Source: Clostridium fermenticellae (GTDB lineage: Bacteria; Bacillota; Clostridia; Clostridiales; Clostridiaceae). Taken from it: a stretch of 64,000 nt of DNA. Location: assembly GCF_003600355.1 (NCBI RefSeq), contig NZ_CP032416.1, positions 640,183 through 704,182 on the forward strand, in the 5' to 3' direction. Shown here piece by piece: positions 17,584-27,802 of this stretch (the stretch's first letter is position 1; each line of letters opens with the position of its first letter). The notes below the pieces were generated by a model, which worked only from the letters and a program-made list of their open reading frames with translations, was not told the origin of the DNA and searched no databases. Made by a program: the position numbers and the translations under genes.

Positions 17584-17853
17584 TTGAAATTTGATGAAAA
17601 TATTGCTTTTTATCAAAATCTTAAACTTATTTTAGACAGTAACGGTTTATCAAACTATGAAGCAGCTAATTTGTGCGGTATGACCTCGCAAACGATTGAC
17701 AACAGAATAAATAAGAAGGTGTAAAAACCTAAATTCGATATACTTAAAAGACTTGCAGAAGGATTAGATGTAAGCATAAACAAATTATTATATGGTACTG
17801 ACTTCTTTAATTCCGAAAAATTTAAAAGCATTTTAAATGCAAAGAAGAATTAG
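17584..17853 (+). pseudogene. XRE-type HTH gene with an in-frame stop, copy 1
   Basis: Open from TTG at 17584: NLKLILDSNGLSNYEAANLCG, then TAA at 17722-17724 (codon 47), then the frame continues KPKFDILKRLAEGLDVSINKL to TAG at 17851. Without the stop it would be an 89-residue HTH protein. The same stop is present in copy 2, so it predates the duplication. It lies directly before the restriction genes and may have been their controller protein. Confidence 0.75.
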
Positions 17854-17943
17854 TTATAGAAACAGAAAATATAGTATCATTACCCCAAAAGGATTATTGG
17901 AAAAAGTAAAATATACAAAATACCATCAAAGGAGATATAACTA

Positions 17944-19961
17944 ATGGCAAAAAGCATAGAAGAACAAATTGAAGATTGGGGCAAGAAGCAACTGAGCGAA
18001 ACAAAGTACTACACCAAAACAGAAAATATCAACCCTGAAATAGAAAATGCCCTAAAAAATGCACCTTCTAAAAGTGGCGGTAAAGGTACAAATTATCCAG
18101 ATATTAAATTATTTATCGAAACAAAGACCATGCGTAAGATTCCGGTAATGATCGAAGTAAAAGGCACTAAGGGATCATTTATTAAAACAAATGATATCGG
18201 AGAAATATACAATAAGAAGAAAGACGGAACACCGAATTTTACCAATATAAATAAGTATGCTGTCAATGGTGCTATTCATTATGCAAATGCAATAATAGAG
18301 AATACAACCAGTTATAAGGAAGTAATTGCAATAGGTTTGAATGGCTATGATGAACCAACCGGAAGAATTATTGAGCTGGATGTTTATTATGTATCATTAG
18401 ACAATTACTGTATCCCCAAGAAAATAGGTGCTTATACGGATTTATCTTTCCTTCTTCCTAAAAACATTGATAGTTTCATAGAAGAAGTAGATAAGTCAAG
18501 CCTTACTGAAGAAGAAGTCGAAGCAAAGGCAAAAGAATTTGAAAATGAAATTGAGATCAAACTGAAAAATTAAATCAAGTTATGCAGGACGATCTAAAAA
18601 TTTCTGTTGGTTCAAGGGTAGAGCTTGTAACTGGTATGATTATGGCTGCTCTTGGTGTAGAAGGAAAAGTTGCACCGCTAGAAATTGCAGACCTTAAAGG
18701 TGAAACCGGCGCAAGAACTAATGATGGTCATGTAATAATCAACAAAATAGATTCTTTCTTAGCAGAACGTAACCTTCCGCAAGAAAAGAAAGATATGATT
18801 ATTAACGACCTTTCACGTGTATTTATATACTCTGATTTATGGCAAACCGTTAATGGAGAAAGCAAATTAAAAACTGTCTATACAAGCGTTAAAAATGATA
18901 TTATGCCTATTTTTACATCAGCAAAGCATTTGGATTTTACTGGCAGATTGTTCAATGTATTAAATGCATGGGTTGATATTCCAGATAGTGATAAAAATGA
19001 TGTGGTATTAACTCCACGTTATATTACTGATCTTATGGCAAAGATTGCGCAAGTCAACAAGGATAGTTATGTATGGGATTATGCAGTTGGTTCTGCTGGC
19101 TTCTTAATATCTTCTATGAAGCTAATGATTAAGGATGCAGAGGAACGTATAAAAAGCCCAAAAGAACTAAGTAAAAAAATAGCGAATATTAAGTATCAAC
19201 AGCTTTTAGGTATTGAAAAGCGGTCTGATATTTATTTGTTAGCAGTCTTAAATATGATCCTTATGGGAGATGGTTCTTCTAACATCATCCACAAGGATAG
19301 CTTGACCGAATATAGCGGTAATTATGAACAAGGTGTATTGAATGGTCAAGTATATCCAGCTAATGTATTTTTACTAAATCCACCTTATTCTGCACAAGGT
19401 AAAGGCTTTATTTTTGTAGAAAAAGCATTAAATCGCATGTCAAATGGCAAAGCTGTTATCTTAATACAAGAAAATGCAGGTAGCGGAAGTGGTTTACCAT
19501 ATACTAAGAGAATACTTAAACATAATACCCTTCTTGCAAGTATCCACCTGGCAGATATTTTTAGAGGAAAAGCAGGTGTTCAGGTTGCCATATACGTTTT
19601 TAATATTGGAACTCCGCATGATATTCATCAAATGGTAAAATTTATTGATTTTTCTAATGATGGATACACCAGACAAAACAGAAAAAAGTCAAGTCAAGAA
19701 ACCAATTTAAAAAACACAGATAATGCAATTGAAAGATACGAAGAACTTGTTAATATTGTACTTTATGGAAAATCTTATCTTCATTACTTTACTGAGGATG
19801 AATATATAGAAGATACTATTACATTAAATGGAGATGATTGGACTTTTAAACAACATCAAATAATTGAAACCATACCTACTGAAGATGATTTGAGGAATAC
19901 TGTCAAAGAATATCTTAGTTGGAAAGTTTCTATGATAATTAGAGGTAATATGAATGATTAA
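17944..19961 (+). pseudogene. BcgI-like restriction-methylation A subunit, split by a frameshift, copy 1
   Basis: Nuclease and methylase halves read as two frames, 17944-18573 (209 residues) and 18582-19961 (459 residues). The break is one missing A: five A's after ACTG near 18564-18569 where copy 2 has six and one continuous 672-residue frame (35965). Domain content is described at copy 2. Either a natural inactivation of copy 1 or a homopolymer read error; the halves are otherwise unchanged. Confidence 0.8.
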
Positions 19962-21048
19962 ATTCAAGAAATTTAAAATTGAAGAAGTTTTGCAATGGCA
20001 ATCACAAAAAGAAATTGACCCTCTTAAAATAAATGAGCTAACAATCAAAAGTGATATTAAATATCCATTTTATGGGCAATCAACGATAGACAATGGTATT
20101 ATTTCATATCTTAGCTTAACAGAAAGTGTATTAAACAATAAACTAGGTAAACCAACAATATTGATACATTCAAATAACCAAAACATAGTGTATTTAGAAA
20201 CTCCATTTTATTTAAAAGATGGTCATGGAGCAACAAGTGTTTTACAATCTGACAATTTAAATGAAAAAATTGCTTTGTATATTATCACGTGTATCAAGAA
20301 AGTAATCACAAAGAAATTTGCTTACAATGAAAAAGCCACAAAAAGTGCTCTTAAAAACACTTATATTAAATTGCCAGTAAATAATAATAATGAAATTGAT
20401 TATATTTACATGGAAAACTGTATACGCAAACTTGAAGAAAAATATATACGCGAATTTTCAGTCTATCTAACAGCAAGCAAATTGGACAATTATAAATTAT
20501 CTAATAAGGAATTGGAATTGCTCACTAAGAAAATTGTAACGAAGGAGTATAAACTGGAAAAATTATTTAAAGCAGAAACTGGGAATGTTGATTTACAACA
20601 GAAAGATATAGATGGAAAAGGGGAGTATTTTATAAATTCTGGTATACAAAATTATGGTATTAAAGGCAAAACAACTCGTAAAGCCAAAATTTTTTCCGAT
20701 AATACAATTACCATTGATTTTTTCGGTAATGCATATTATAGACCATTTAAGTATAAAATGGCTACACATAATCATGTATTTTCATTGTCTGGAGATATAA
20801 TTAAAAATGAAAAAGTTGGATTATATTTAGTTTCTCAAATGTCATATTTTAAGCAAATGTTTTCATATAGTAATATGGCAACATGGAATAAAATAAAAGG
20901 TTTATCAATTAGTCTTCCTGTCAATAGCAACGGAAATATAAATTTTGATTACATGGAAGAATACATTAACATTTTAGAAAAACTTACAATTAAAGATGTT
21001 GTAGAATGGAAGAACAAAATAGTTACAGCAACTAAAAAATGTTGTTAA
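19954..21048 (+). CDS. BcgI-like specificity (B/S) subunit, copy 1
   Basis: A 364-residue DNA-recognition subunit with two target-recognition halves (about 1-160 and 190-360), each ending in a conserved phrase: TYIKLPVNNNNEIDYIYMENCI and ISLPVNSNGNINFDYMEEYI. This is the type I S-subunit/BcgIB layout, with the half-domains reading the two parts of a split site. The start overlaps the methylase stop by eight bases, so the subunits are made together. Confidence 0.82.
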   Translation: MIKFKKFKIEEVLQWQSQKEIDPLKINELTIKSDIKYPFYGQSTIDNGIISYLSLTESVLNNKLGKPTILIHSNNQNIVYLETPFYLKDGHGATSVLQSDNLNEKIALYIITCIKKVITKKFAYNEKATKSALKNTYIKLPVNNNNEIDYIYMENCIRKLEEKYIREFSVYLTASKLDNYKLSNKELELLTKKIVTKEYKLEKLFKAETGNVDLQQKDIDGKGEYFINSGIQNYGIKGKTTRKAKIFSDNTITIDFFGNAYYRPFKYKMATHNHVFSLSGDIIKNEKVGLYLVSQMSYFKQMFSYSNMATWNKIKGLSISLPVNSNGNINFDYMEEYINILEKLTIKDVVEWKNKIVTATKKCC

Positions 21049-21498
21049 ACTTATACGATTATACAAAATGAAAGGTATTTTTTGATGTTATTATCTTTTT
21101 AATACGATCATGTTTCCTTTATTTGATCGCAAATTTTGCTTTTATAATCTTTAACCATTTGAAAACATTGGTTTTATTGTTAATTTGGTTTCATAGTTAG
21201 GAAACAGAATGCATAATTAAAAAAAGAATAATTTAAAAGGTATAGAGATTGGTAAAGATGAAATTGATATAAAAAAAGTTATTTTTGATTTAATAAAAGG
21301 AGCAATAGATCTGTTAACATCCTTTCCTTGGATTTAACTATAAGATTTATTAAGATTTGCATAATAGTCTTATTTGGTGTATTAGCTGAAAAAATGAACA
21401 ATTTGCAAAAACATTGCATTATTCAAAGTTGAACTATGAGGTGTTTTTGTGTCATATTTCAAATATATTAAGAACTCTATTGATATATAAAAACATAA

Positions 21499-21530
21499 TT
21501 AGTTACTATAAATAATTACATAATAACTAC
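21499..21530. repeat. 32-bp dyad 5 (9-14-9)
   Basis: TTAGTTACT, 14 bases, AATAACTAC: one base off the consensus in each arm but the same spacer. The flank ACAC..TAAAGTATT also matches the flank of dyad 1. Confidence 0.65.
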
Positions 21531-21630
21531 ACTTAAAGTATTGGTATAACTGGATTAACACAATATATTATGATATAATAAATAGTGAAAGTACTGCACT
21601 TTTTTATAAGTGTAAGGCATTAGAAATAAT

Positions 21631-21688
21631 GGCCGCAGGAAATTTAATTAAGTTCAAATTGAACTGATTATTTTCCTGTGGCTTTTTG
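21631..21688 (+). terminator. terminator/attenuator hairpin before the late module, copy 1
   Basis: Outer stem GGCCGCAGGAAA / TTTTCCTGTGGC, inner stem AGTTCAA/TTGAACT, then TTTTTGTTTT. It lies 40 bp before the next start, so it either ends the upstream transcript or attenuates the late genes. Confidence 0.7.
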
Positions 21689-21728
21689 TTTTATTTAAAT
21701 AAATATTAGAAAAGGAGATAGATAAGAA

Positions 21729-22460
21729 ATGAAAAGAAAAGATTAGAATTAAGAGACATAGCAGGAAAGGTATTAGATAGTTATGAGGGAAAGTATCAAG
21801 AACTATTAAATAATTATAAAAGTGAAAAATTACAATGTTCACAGTATAAAGATGATATTAAAAAAAGTAAAGGTTTGGAGCTGCATAATAAATATTTAAG
21901 GAAAATAAATGACCTAAAAAGTAATATGGATAACGAATTGATGGGCATAGCAGAAAATAAGAAAAATGAACTTATTGCAGCACAGGAGGAAAAGAATAAA
22001 CCTTAGATTTAAATAAAGCTTTTCCTAGTACACAAAGTTTTATGACATCTCAAGAACAATATAATAAACATATGCAGGCTTTTCAATATCTGTATAAGGC
22101 AATTGAAAATAGTTCAAATTTATTAATGGCTAATTCACTATTAAAATCAGGTGATACTAAAGCAATAGGAAGCTTTCTTGAAAAGAATATAGATAATAAC
22201 GACTTAGTCAATGTTGTAGAAGCAAATCTAAAGTCTACAAAGGATCAAAATATGATGATATACTGCAATTATATCAGATTCAAGAATAACAGAGGTTGAC
22301 GATTTAGACGGTATACTTAAAAGCCTTAAATTGATGCAAATGATAATACAAAAATACGTACAGGACTAGGGTTTAATAGGGTACATGATATTAATAAAGA
22401 TTTTAATTATAATGATTGATTTATGAAAATGGTAATCCATTATCACAGTTTTTTAGATAA
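21729..22460 (+). pseudogene. coiled-coil hypothetical gene, frameshifted, copy 1
   Basis: Matches the intact 245-residue gene at 39751-40488 but carries six single-base deletions in short A or T runs (at about 21737, 22005, 22250, 22268, 22333 and 22415). Only 22042-22299 remains as a fair-sized frame. No substitutions were noticed, which points to read errors rather than decay. Confidence 0.75.
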
Positions 22461-22516
22461 TTAATACTAAATTAAAGTAGTATTGGAAGTGAGATTTGAA
22501 TATCTGGAGGGATAAC

Positions 22517-23027
22517 ATGAATACATTACAATCAATTGAAAAAGACCTTATAAATTATTTCAATAAAGATAAGAAAATTAATGTTTTAAATAAGAAACTA
22601 GAAATTTTAAAAAGGCAAATAACTGAAATAGATAGTAAACTTCAAAGTATAGATGTAGACCTTCCAGAAGATCCGCTCTCAATTAATATGATGAAAGGGT
22701 ACAAACAAGCCATAGCGGTGAAAGTTATGCAGAAAGAGCTTTAATTAAAATAACAGATAGATTATTAAATGAAAAAGCATATAAAAAAGAAGAAATTGCA
22801 GATATAGAAGAAACCTTAAGAAATCTTGAATTAATAATATAGGTATTGATGATGCAGTAAGCAATTTAGACAAACAAGACTTTGAATTTTTGAAACAAAA
22901 GTATAAGTATGGCAAAAGAGATTGGCAATTAGGCATGATATTTAATATGTCTTCAGGAGGAGCCACAAAGAGAAGACATAGAATTATTGATGCTATAGAA
23001 AAAGATGATTTATATGACGCTGAATAG
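22517..23027 (+). pseudogene. late-regulator-like HTH gene, frameshifted, copy 1
   Basis: Counterpart of 40545-41057. Two single T deletions (about 22687 and 22831) break the frame. The ribosome binding site and start (ATG at 22517) are intact. Confidence 0.75.
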
Positions 23028-23414
23028 AATACCAGAGGATATGAGAAAAGATATTTTAAACCTTCAGCTATATATGAATTAACCGAAAGAATGAAAAATA
23101 ATGATAGGTACCACTATTGGGAAAGCAGAGGAGGAGCAATTTATATTTAAAACAATGGGCTTTATAAAACATATAAATAATACCTAAATCCTATTGAGAG
23201 AGCTATATTTTATATGAGGTATGTATTAAATATCCAATAATGAAAGTAGCGAAGGAAACGAAGTACTCCAAAGAATGATCCAGTACAAGCTAAATGACAT
23301 TATTGTAAAACTCGAAGAAGATCCGGAAATGTATAGGATGATTAAAAAATGAATATGGAACATACCATTATTAAAAGTTACGTTGCACACAATACTCCGA
23401 AAAAAGTGCAATAA
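23005..23414 (+). pseudogene. sigma-region-4-like gene, frameshifted, copy 1
   Basis: Counterpart of 41035-41451 with seven single-base deletions between about 23068 and 23350. No long frame survives. Confidence 0.75.
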
Positions 23415-23730
23415 TAACTTTACAATAGGGTGCATGGCTAAAGTGTTGGTATTAAAGAGCTTTAGGGGACTTTATGTTATGGAACGTTACTAATAAAACC
23501 TAACAAAACTTTACTTTTCTATATATAATCAAAACAAAACAAATACTAAGATAGGCTTTAACCATTGATATAACTAAGTTTATGGGTATAGTAACGTTTG
23601 GAGTGTTGCACCCTTTTACGGAACGTTACTATTCATAAAACACCTTGAAGCTGTTGAATTATAAGGACTTAAGGTGATTGGAGTACTGTTGTTTTAATGC
23701 AACGTTATTTGTGTGCAATCATATTTTAGA
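23390..23730. repeat. AACGTTAC box cluster, copy 1
   Basis: Same boxes as in copy 2 (41411-41760): TTACGTTGCACACAA, GGAACGTTACTA twice, GTAACGTT, and GCAACGTTATTTGTGTGCAA. No gene in this stretch. Confidence 0.5.
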
Positions 23731-23822
23731 TTTATAAAAACACTATCTATACATTTAAACTCTCTAAAAAGGAGTTATTATTTTATCTAAATATTTTCAT
23801 TGATTCATTAGGAGGCGCTGAG

Positions 23823-24363
23823 ATGGACACGGAAACATTTAAAAATATAGAAGGCCAATTATATGACCACTTTATAAAATTGAAGGAGACAGCCTATTTA
23901 GAGCAGGAATGTGAGGAACTTAAAGTACAGGCAGATAATATGAATTTGATATAAAACAATGTAATGTAAGTGTTGATCCAGAAAGACATATGAGTCCGCT
24001 CCTTACAGAAAAGGTACAAGTTACTTATAATAATGAGAGTGCAGCGGAAAAAGGCATTATAAAAGAAATAGAAAATTTAGAGCATGAATTGGATTATGTG
24101 AAAAGAAAGGTATTTGAAAATAGATCAAGGATAAGAGAATTAAACAGGGGAACCGCTAAATTAAAAAAAGTTCTCTCACTCCTCCGCTGCCCAAAGAATT
24201 TATGGATTTTATTATTTACAGATACAGTTAAATAAGAGTGTCACCTGGATAGCTAATGAAATGTATGGGGAGTTAGGAGTACGCATATAGGAGAAGAAAA
24301 GAGGTTATAAATTACATATGGGAGTTGGATATGGCTAAAATTACCATATCTAAGGCTGTTTGA
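23823..24363 (+). pseudogene. late-regulator-like coiled-coil/HTH gene, frameshifted, copy 1
   Basis: Counterpart of 41865-42410 with five single-base deletions (about 23939, 24179, 24228, 24269 and 24284). A fragment from 23990 to 24235 stays open. Confidence 0.75.
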
Positions 24364-24539
24364 AGAATAGGAGTTCGTGAAATGCGAATTCCTATTTTAA
24401 TTAATTTAATATCAAGATTGACAATAAATTAATTAAAAAAGGATTATGTACTTAAATCATAAAATATGGATTAGCAAATTTTGATTAAAAAATTGAAGTA
24501 CTTGTTTTTAGAAATATTATTTTTCTCCATATAGAATGA

Positions 24540-24712
24540 TTGAAAGTAAATTGAAGGTAAATGAGGTAAATTGAAAGTAAATTGAAGGTAAATTGAAGGT
24601 AAATTGAAAGTAAATTGAAGGTAAATTGAAAGTAAATTGAAGTAAATTGAAAATAAATTGAAAGTAAATTGAAAATAAATTGAAAATAAATTGAAAATAA
24701 ATTGAAAAAATA
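24540..24712. repeat. 11-bp tandem repeat array, copy 1
   Basis: Units TTGAARRTAAA in tandem as in copy 2 (42586-42761), but the 11-bp period is disturbed by small deletions near 24561-24565 and 24640. Same position relative to the protease-cyclase genes. Confidence 0.85.
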
Positions 24713-24783
24713 TATAATGAAATAAAAGCAACATTATTCATATAATAAAAATAAATAATATATATATTGATAGGGTGATTAAG

Positions 24784-25324
24784 ATGAGTACAGTATCAAA
24801 GGAGTATATTAATGATTTAGCTCAACCAGTTATATGATGCTTTAAATCTTAAACCTAACTTTGATATTTGAAGAATTAATCAAACAGTTAGGTGGAAAGA
24901 TAGTTCATGATAATTCTATACAAAGCTTTATTGATGATTTCGATGCTAAGATAGTTAAAGCTAATTATGATGACGAAGAGCAGTTTATTGTAACAATAGC
25001 GGATTTTAAGCATATGAATAGAAAGAGATTTTCAATGGCACATGAACTAGGACATTTATTTTTGCACATGAATTTTTTGAAAAAAGATTATTGGTGTAAT
25101 AATTTGGATGCTGTTGGTTCTGAACGTTATAGATATGGGCATAGTATGGAAGAAAAAGAAGCAGATGAGTTTGCCGCTGCGTTTTTGATGCCGAAGAATC
25201 AATTTAAGTGTATTGCAAAGGAAAATGATTATAATATTGAAAAAATAGCTAAAATTTTTGGAGTTTCCAGGCAAGCAGCCACTATTAGGGCTAATAATTT
25301 GAAATTGATTTAGTGAATAGTTAA
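24784..25324 (+). pseudogene. ImmA/IrrE-family protease gene, frameshifted, copy 1
   Basis: Counterpart of 42836-43375. Copy 1 has an extra C (CAACCAG, about 24826), an extra T (ATATTTGAAG, about 24868) and a lost A near the end (TTGAAATTG, about 25304), so only 24861-25313 stays in frame, including the active site HELGH. If real, the N-terminus is lost and coupling to the cyclase is altered. Confidence 0.75.
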
Positions 25325-26778
25325 TGGATGATAACTCAAAAAGTAATATTTTAGAGAAATTAGATAAGCTAAGAGCTATTTTTTCTTCAGTAGAAGATCA
25401 GTCGAAAAATATAGAAAAAGAACATGATGGTATTTACATGTTCTTTTCTTTTGATATTGTAAATTCGACATCATTTAAAGAAAAATTCCAGGATAAATGG
25501 AGAGGTGTAATTTCTGCATTCTATGATATTTCAGAAAAGGTTATGACTGCAGTTATTAATAATAAAGAATTTTCTAAGATTGAAACATGGAAGTATGTTG
25601 GAGATGAAATATTATTTTATAAAAAGTTAAGTAGTAGGAAGGAATTGCTTTGGAATGTAAGATGTGCATATTATGCTCAAGAACTAATATATAAAAAACT
25701 TTGTGATTCAGATGAAGACAAGATTGTTAAACCCAATATACATATTAAAACAACTGTATGGATAGGTAAGTGTTCTGAAAAAACAAATGATAGTAAAAAT
25801 CAAATTTATGCTAGTTATGAAAAAGTAAATAATGAGGAAAAATATGGGGCCAAAACTTTGAAAATAGATTTTTTAGGACCAGATATAGATGCTGGGTTTA
25901 GAATATCTAAATATGCTGAAAAAGGAAAACTGGTAGTTAGTGCTAAATTAGCTTGCTTATTATATAAGTTAATGATAGGTAATGATGAAATACTTACCAG
26001 TGAGGAAAAAATGATAATAAAATCTTGCCTTAAAATTGTATCATATGAACAGTTAAAGGGTGTATGGGGTAATAGGCATTATCCAATAGTATGGTTTGAT
26101 CATAATTGGGATAGACCTAACGATATGTTTGATTATGATGACTATTTTATATCAAAAATTGCTAGGAATATACTTACATGTAATAGTGAATTTGAAAAAA
26201 GTATTTATACATTAGATATTTTGCCCAAAGTTTATGATGATATAAATAGAGAAAATGATATTGATGATATATTGGATTATTTGGAAAAACTAGAAAATGG
26301 TGAAATAAAAAGAGAAATGATAGATAGTACAAGAAAAAACTATGTAAATTCAGAGGTCCATTGTGTAGCAATGTGTTTTTATAATAACGAAGAAGTATTT
26401 GTTGCTAAGAGATCTAATAATAGAAAAAGGTTTAAAGGGGCTTGGGATTTAGGATACGGAAAAATCAATAATAATGAAAAGTGGACAGAATGTCTCAAGA
26501 AAGAGTATAAAGAAAATTTTGACTTGGATTTAAAATTTGAAGAAGATATAACACCTATAGCTACTTATTATTTGAATAAAGATGGAATAATAATACCAGG
26601 TATAATATTTGCGGCAGATGTAGAAAAAAAACAAGAGAAGCTCAATACAGTTAAATATTCAGAAGTTGCATGGGTAAAAATTAAAGATATTGATGAATTT
26701 TTTAATGATAAGGATACTGTAGATAAATTAGTATACAATATAAAAAAAGCTGTAAAAATAAGACAATTACAAATTTGA
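25324..26778 (+). CDS. class III nucleotide cyclase fused to a Nudix domain (PycC-like), copy 1
   Basis: A 484-residue protein with the same sequence as the copy at 43375, where the details are given. It is intact in copy 1 although the genes before it are frameshifted. The start ATG overlaps the intended protease stop. Confidence 0.82.
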   Translation: MDDNSKSNILEKLDKLRAIFSSVEDQSKNIEKEHDGIYMFFSFDIVNSTSFKEKFQDKWRGVISAFYDISEKVMTAVINNKEFSKIETWKYVGDEILFYKKLSSRKELLWNVRCAYYAQELIYKKLCDSDEDKIVKPNIHIKTTVWIGKCSEKTNDSKNQIYASYEKVNNEEKYGAKTLKIDFLGPDIDAGFRISKYAEKGKLVVSAKLACLLYKLMIGNDEILTSEEKMIIKSCLKIVSYEQLKGVWGNRHYPIVWFDHNWDRPNDMFDYDDYFISKIARNILTCNSEFEKSIYTLDILPKVYDDINRENDIDDILDYLEKLENGEIKREMIDSTRKNYVNSEVHCVAMCFYNNEEVFVAKRSNNRKRFKGAWDLGYGKINNNEKWTECLKKEYKENFDLDLKFEEDITPIATYYLNKDGIIIPGIIFAADVEKKQEKLNTVKYSEVAWVKIKDIDEFFNDKDTVDKLVYNIKKAVKIRQLQI

Positions 26779-26796
26779 TATTTGTAATTGTCTTAA
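26757..26796. terminator. bidirectional terminator between cyclase and membrane effector, copy 1
   Basis: Nearly perfect hairpin AAGACAATTACAAAT / ATTTGTAATTGTCTT with a 5-base loop, made from the last codons of the cyclase gene and the stop of the convergent gene. It serves both strands. Confidence 0.8.
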
Positions 26797-27308
26797 GCTA
26801 CTATTAAAATAATAATTGAAAAAACTATTTCGATTATTATTAAAAACAAAGATAAGTTAAATAAGAAATACTTTTTATAGGCTAAGCTTGAAATTGCTTG
26901 TATTTGATTAATTAAACACAATTCATAATTAGTACATTTTGATTTATTGAAAAGTTTTTGATAAGCAGTTTCTAATTCAGTATGAGTATATTTACAAATA
27001 TCTTTATAGTATAAATAATTGTCAGTTGCATTTTTAGTACCTATAAAGTTTAAGAAGAAATGTTGAAGGAAATCTCCATTTGTAAGTTTAGCAACGTAAG
27101 ATGATAAACAGATTAATATAGAAATTACAAGTCCAATACAATATAAGATCTCAATGTTAGCAAAGTTAGTATAAGACGTTTTTACATATAAATTTAATAA
27201 AAAGAAAAGAACTGCAGTATCAAAAGTTATTAAAGCTGCATTCTTTGTCTCAGCAAATTTCAACCACTCTTTTACATCAGAATATAAAGTTTCTAATTCA
27301 TTGTTCAT
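26793..27308 (-). CDS. Pycsar effector-like membrane protein (PycTM/DUF5706-like), copy 1
   Basis: A 171-residue membrane protein with the same sequence as the copy at 44844; see there for residues and reasoning. ATG behind GAAGGTGAAAAC. Confidence 0.72.
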   Translation of the reverse strand: MNNELETLYSDVKEWLKFAETKNAALITFDTAVLFFLLNLYVKTSYTNFANIEILYCIGLVISILICLSSYVAKLTNGDFLQHFFLNFIGTKNATDNYLYYKDICKYTHTELETAYQKLFNKSKCTNYELCLINQIQAISSLAYKKYFLFNLSLFLIIIEIVFSIIILIVA

Positions 27309-27646
27309 AAAGTTTTCACCTTCTTTGATATTATTATAGTAGCATAAAAAAATTAATTAAATCAATATGTTTTAAACTTAAAATGGCATAATAAAGGCAA
27401 AAATAAGTATAAGAATATGTAAATTTAAAATAGCAGATGTAATGGGTAAATATTTTAACCAGAAATGAAATTGATAGGTGTATAAAAAGTGTTGATATTA
27501 CTGAATTTGAGTGTATAAAATTTGCCCTCTTTTTTGCCCCCTATAGTTTGGAATAAATAAGCATGGACAGGCATATGTTAAAAACTAAAATGACTATATA
27601 TAAGGGATTAAGAGGTATTTAAAATTATCAAAATGTGCTCCTCGAA
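27309..27646. other. right end of copy 1 with putative arm sites
   Basis: No gene seen. 27517-27546 holds the paired TTTGCCC boxes matching the left end, about 100-130 bp from the att core. The last bases before the core, TGCTCCTCGA, replace the tRNA 5' half, so the core at 27647 does not form a tRNA. Confidence 0.6.
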
Positions 27647-27686
27647 AATCCAGAGGTCGTGGGTTCGACTCCCACTGGGTGTACCA
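27647..27686 (+). repeat. central att core between the two copies
   Basis: Same 40 bases as at 9625-9664. The left flank is the element right end (as before 45698) and the right flank is the element left end (as after 9664): the junction expected for the circular form's attP or for tandem insertion. Confidence 0.93.
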
Positions 27687-27688
27687 TG

Positions 27689-27724
27689 AAGCACTGAAAA
27701 CACTATGTTTAGTGCTTTTTTATT
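27689..27724. terminator. left-end terminator, copy 2
   Basis: Same AAGCACT/AGTGCTT hairpin and T-run as at 9667. In the tandem array it lies between the right end of copy 1 and the convergent int of copy 2. Confidence 0.7.
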
Positions 27725-27738
27725 TTCTATAAAATTAA

Positions 27739-27802
27739 ATTTTGCCCTCTTTTTTGCCCCTTATAGAATTTAAAAAAATAAAAAGGTGTTATTTTGCCCC
27801 CA
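27739..27802. repeat. putative integrase arm-type sites, left end, copy 2
   Basis: The same three TTTTGCCC boxes as at 9717-9780, the third overlapping the int stop codon. Confidence 0.55.

Larger units (their letters stand above)
21049..21728. other. intergenic region before the late module, copy 1
   Basis: About 680 bp without a convincing gene. A frame ending at about 21338 reads KGIEIGKDEIDIKKVIFDLI...SFPWI but has no start codon after an upstream stop, so it is probably a remnant. The fifth dyad lies at 21499-21530, a TATAAT box near 21574-21579, and a strong terminator-like hairpin at 21631-21688. These could form a controlled leader for the late genes. Confidence 0.5.
9625..27646. mobile_element. 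18-kb integrative element (satellite-like), copy 1
   Basis: Runs from the att core in tRNA-Arg(TCG) to the next core at 27647, 18,022 bp. Gene order: int, Uma2, ImmA, CI-like on the minus strand; Cro-like, Xis-like, DnaD-like, DnaB, small genes, J-domain protein, BcgI-like restriction pair, late-regulator-like genes and a Pycsar-like module rightward. No virion or conjugation genes were found. This layout (int, divergent repressors, replication module, accessory defence cargo) matches phage satellites such as PICIs or a replicating integrative element. Compared with copy 2 it carries about thirty single-base indels, nearly all between 21.7 and 25.3 kb. Confidence 0.88.

Noticed and set aside
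21240-21340. Small peptide ending DLIKGAIDLLTSFPWI as a toxin gene
   Set aside because: No start codon between the preceding in-frame stop and the coding-like segment.
24471-24741. Minus-strand ORFs of 87 and 74 codons across the repeat array (also 42504-42792 in copy 2)
   Set aside because: They are translations of the 11-bp tandem repeat in two frames (QFTFNLPSIY-type repetition); no ribosome binding site and the frame changes with unit number.
27647-27686. Second and third tRNA-Arg at 27647 and 45698
   Set aside because: Only the 3' 40 bases are present; the upstream flank lacks the acceptor 5' strand and D arm, so these are att cores.
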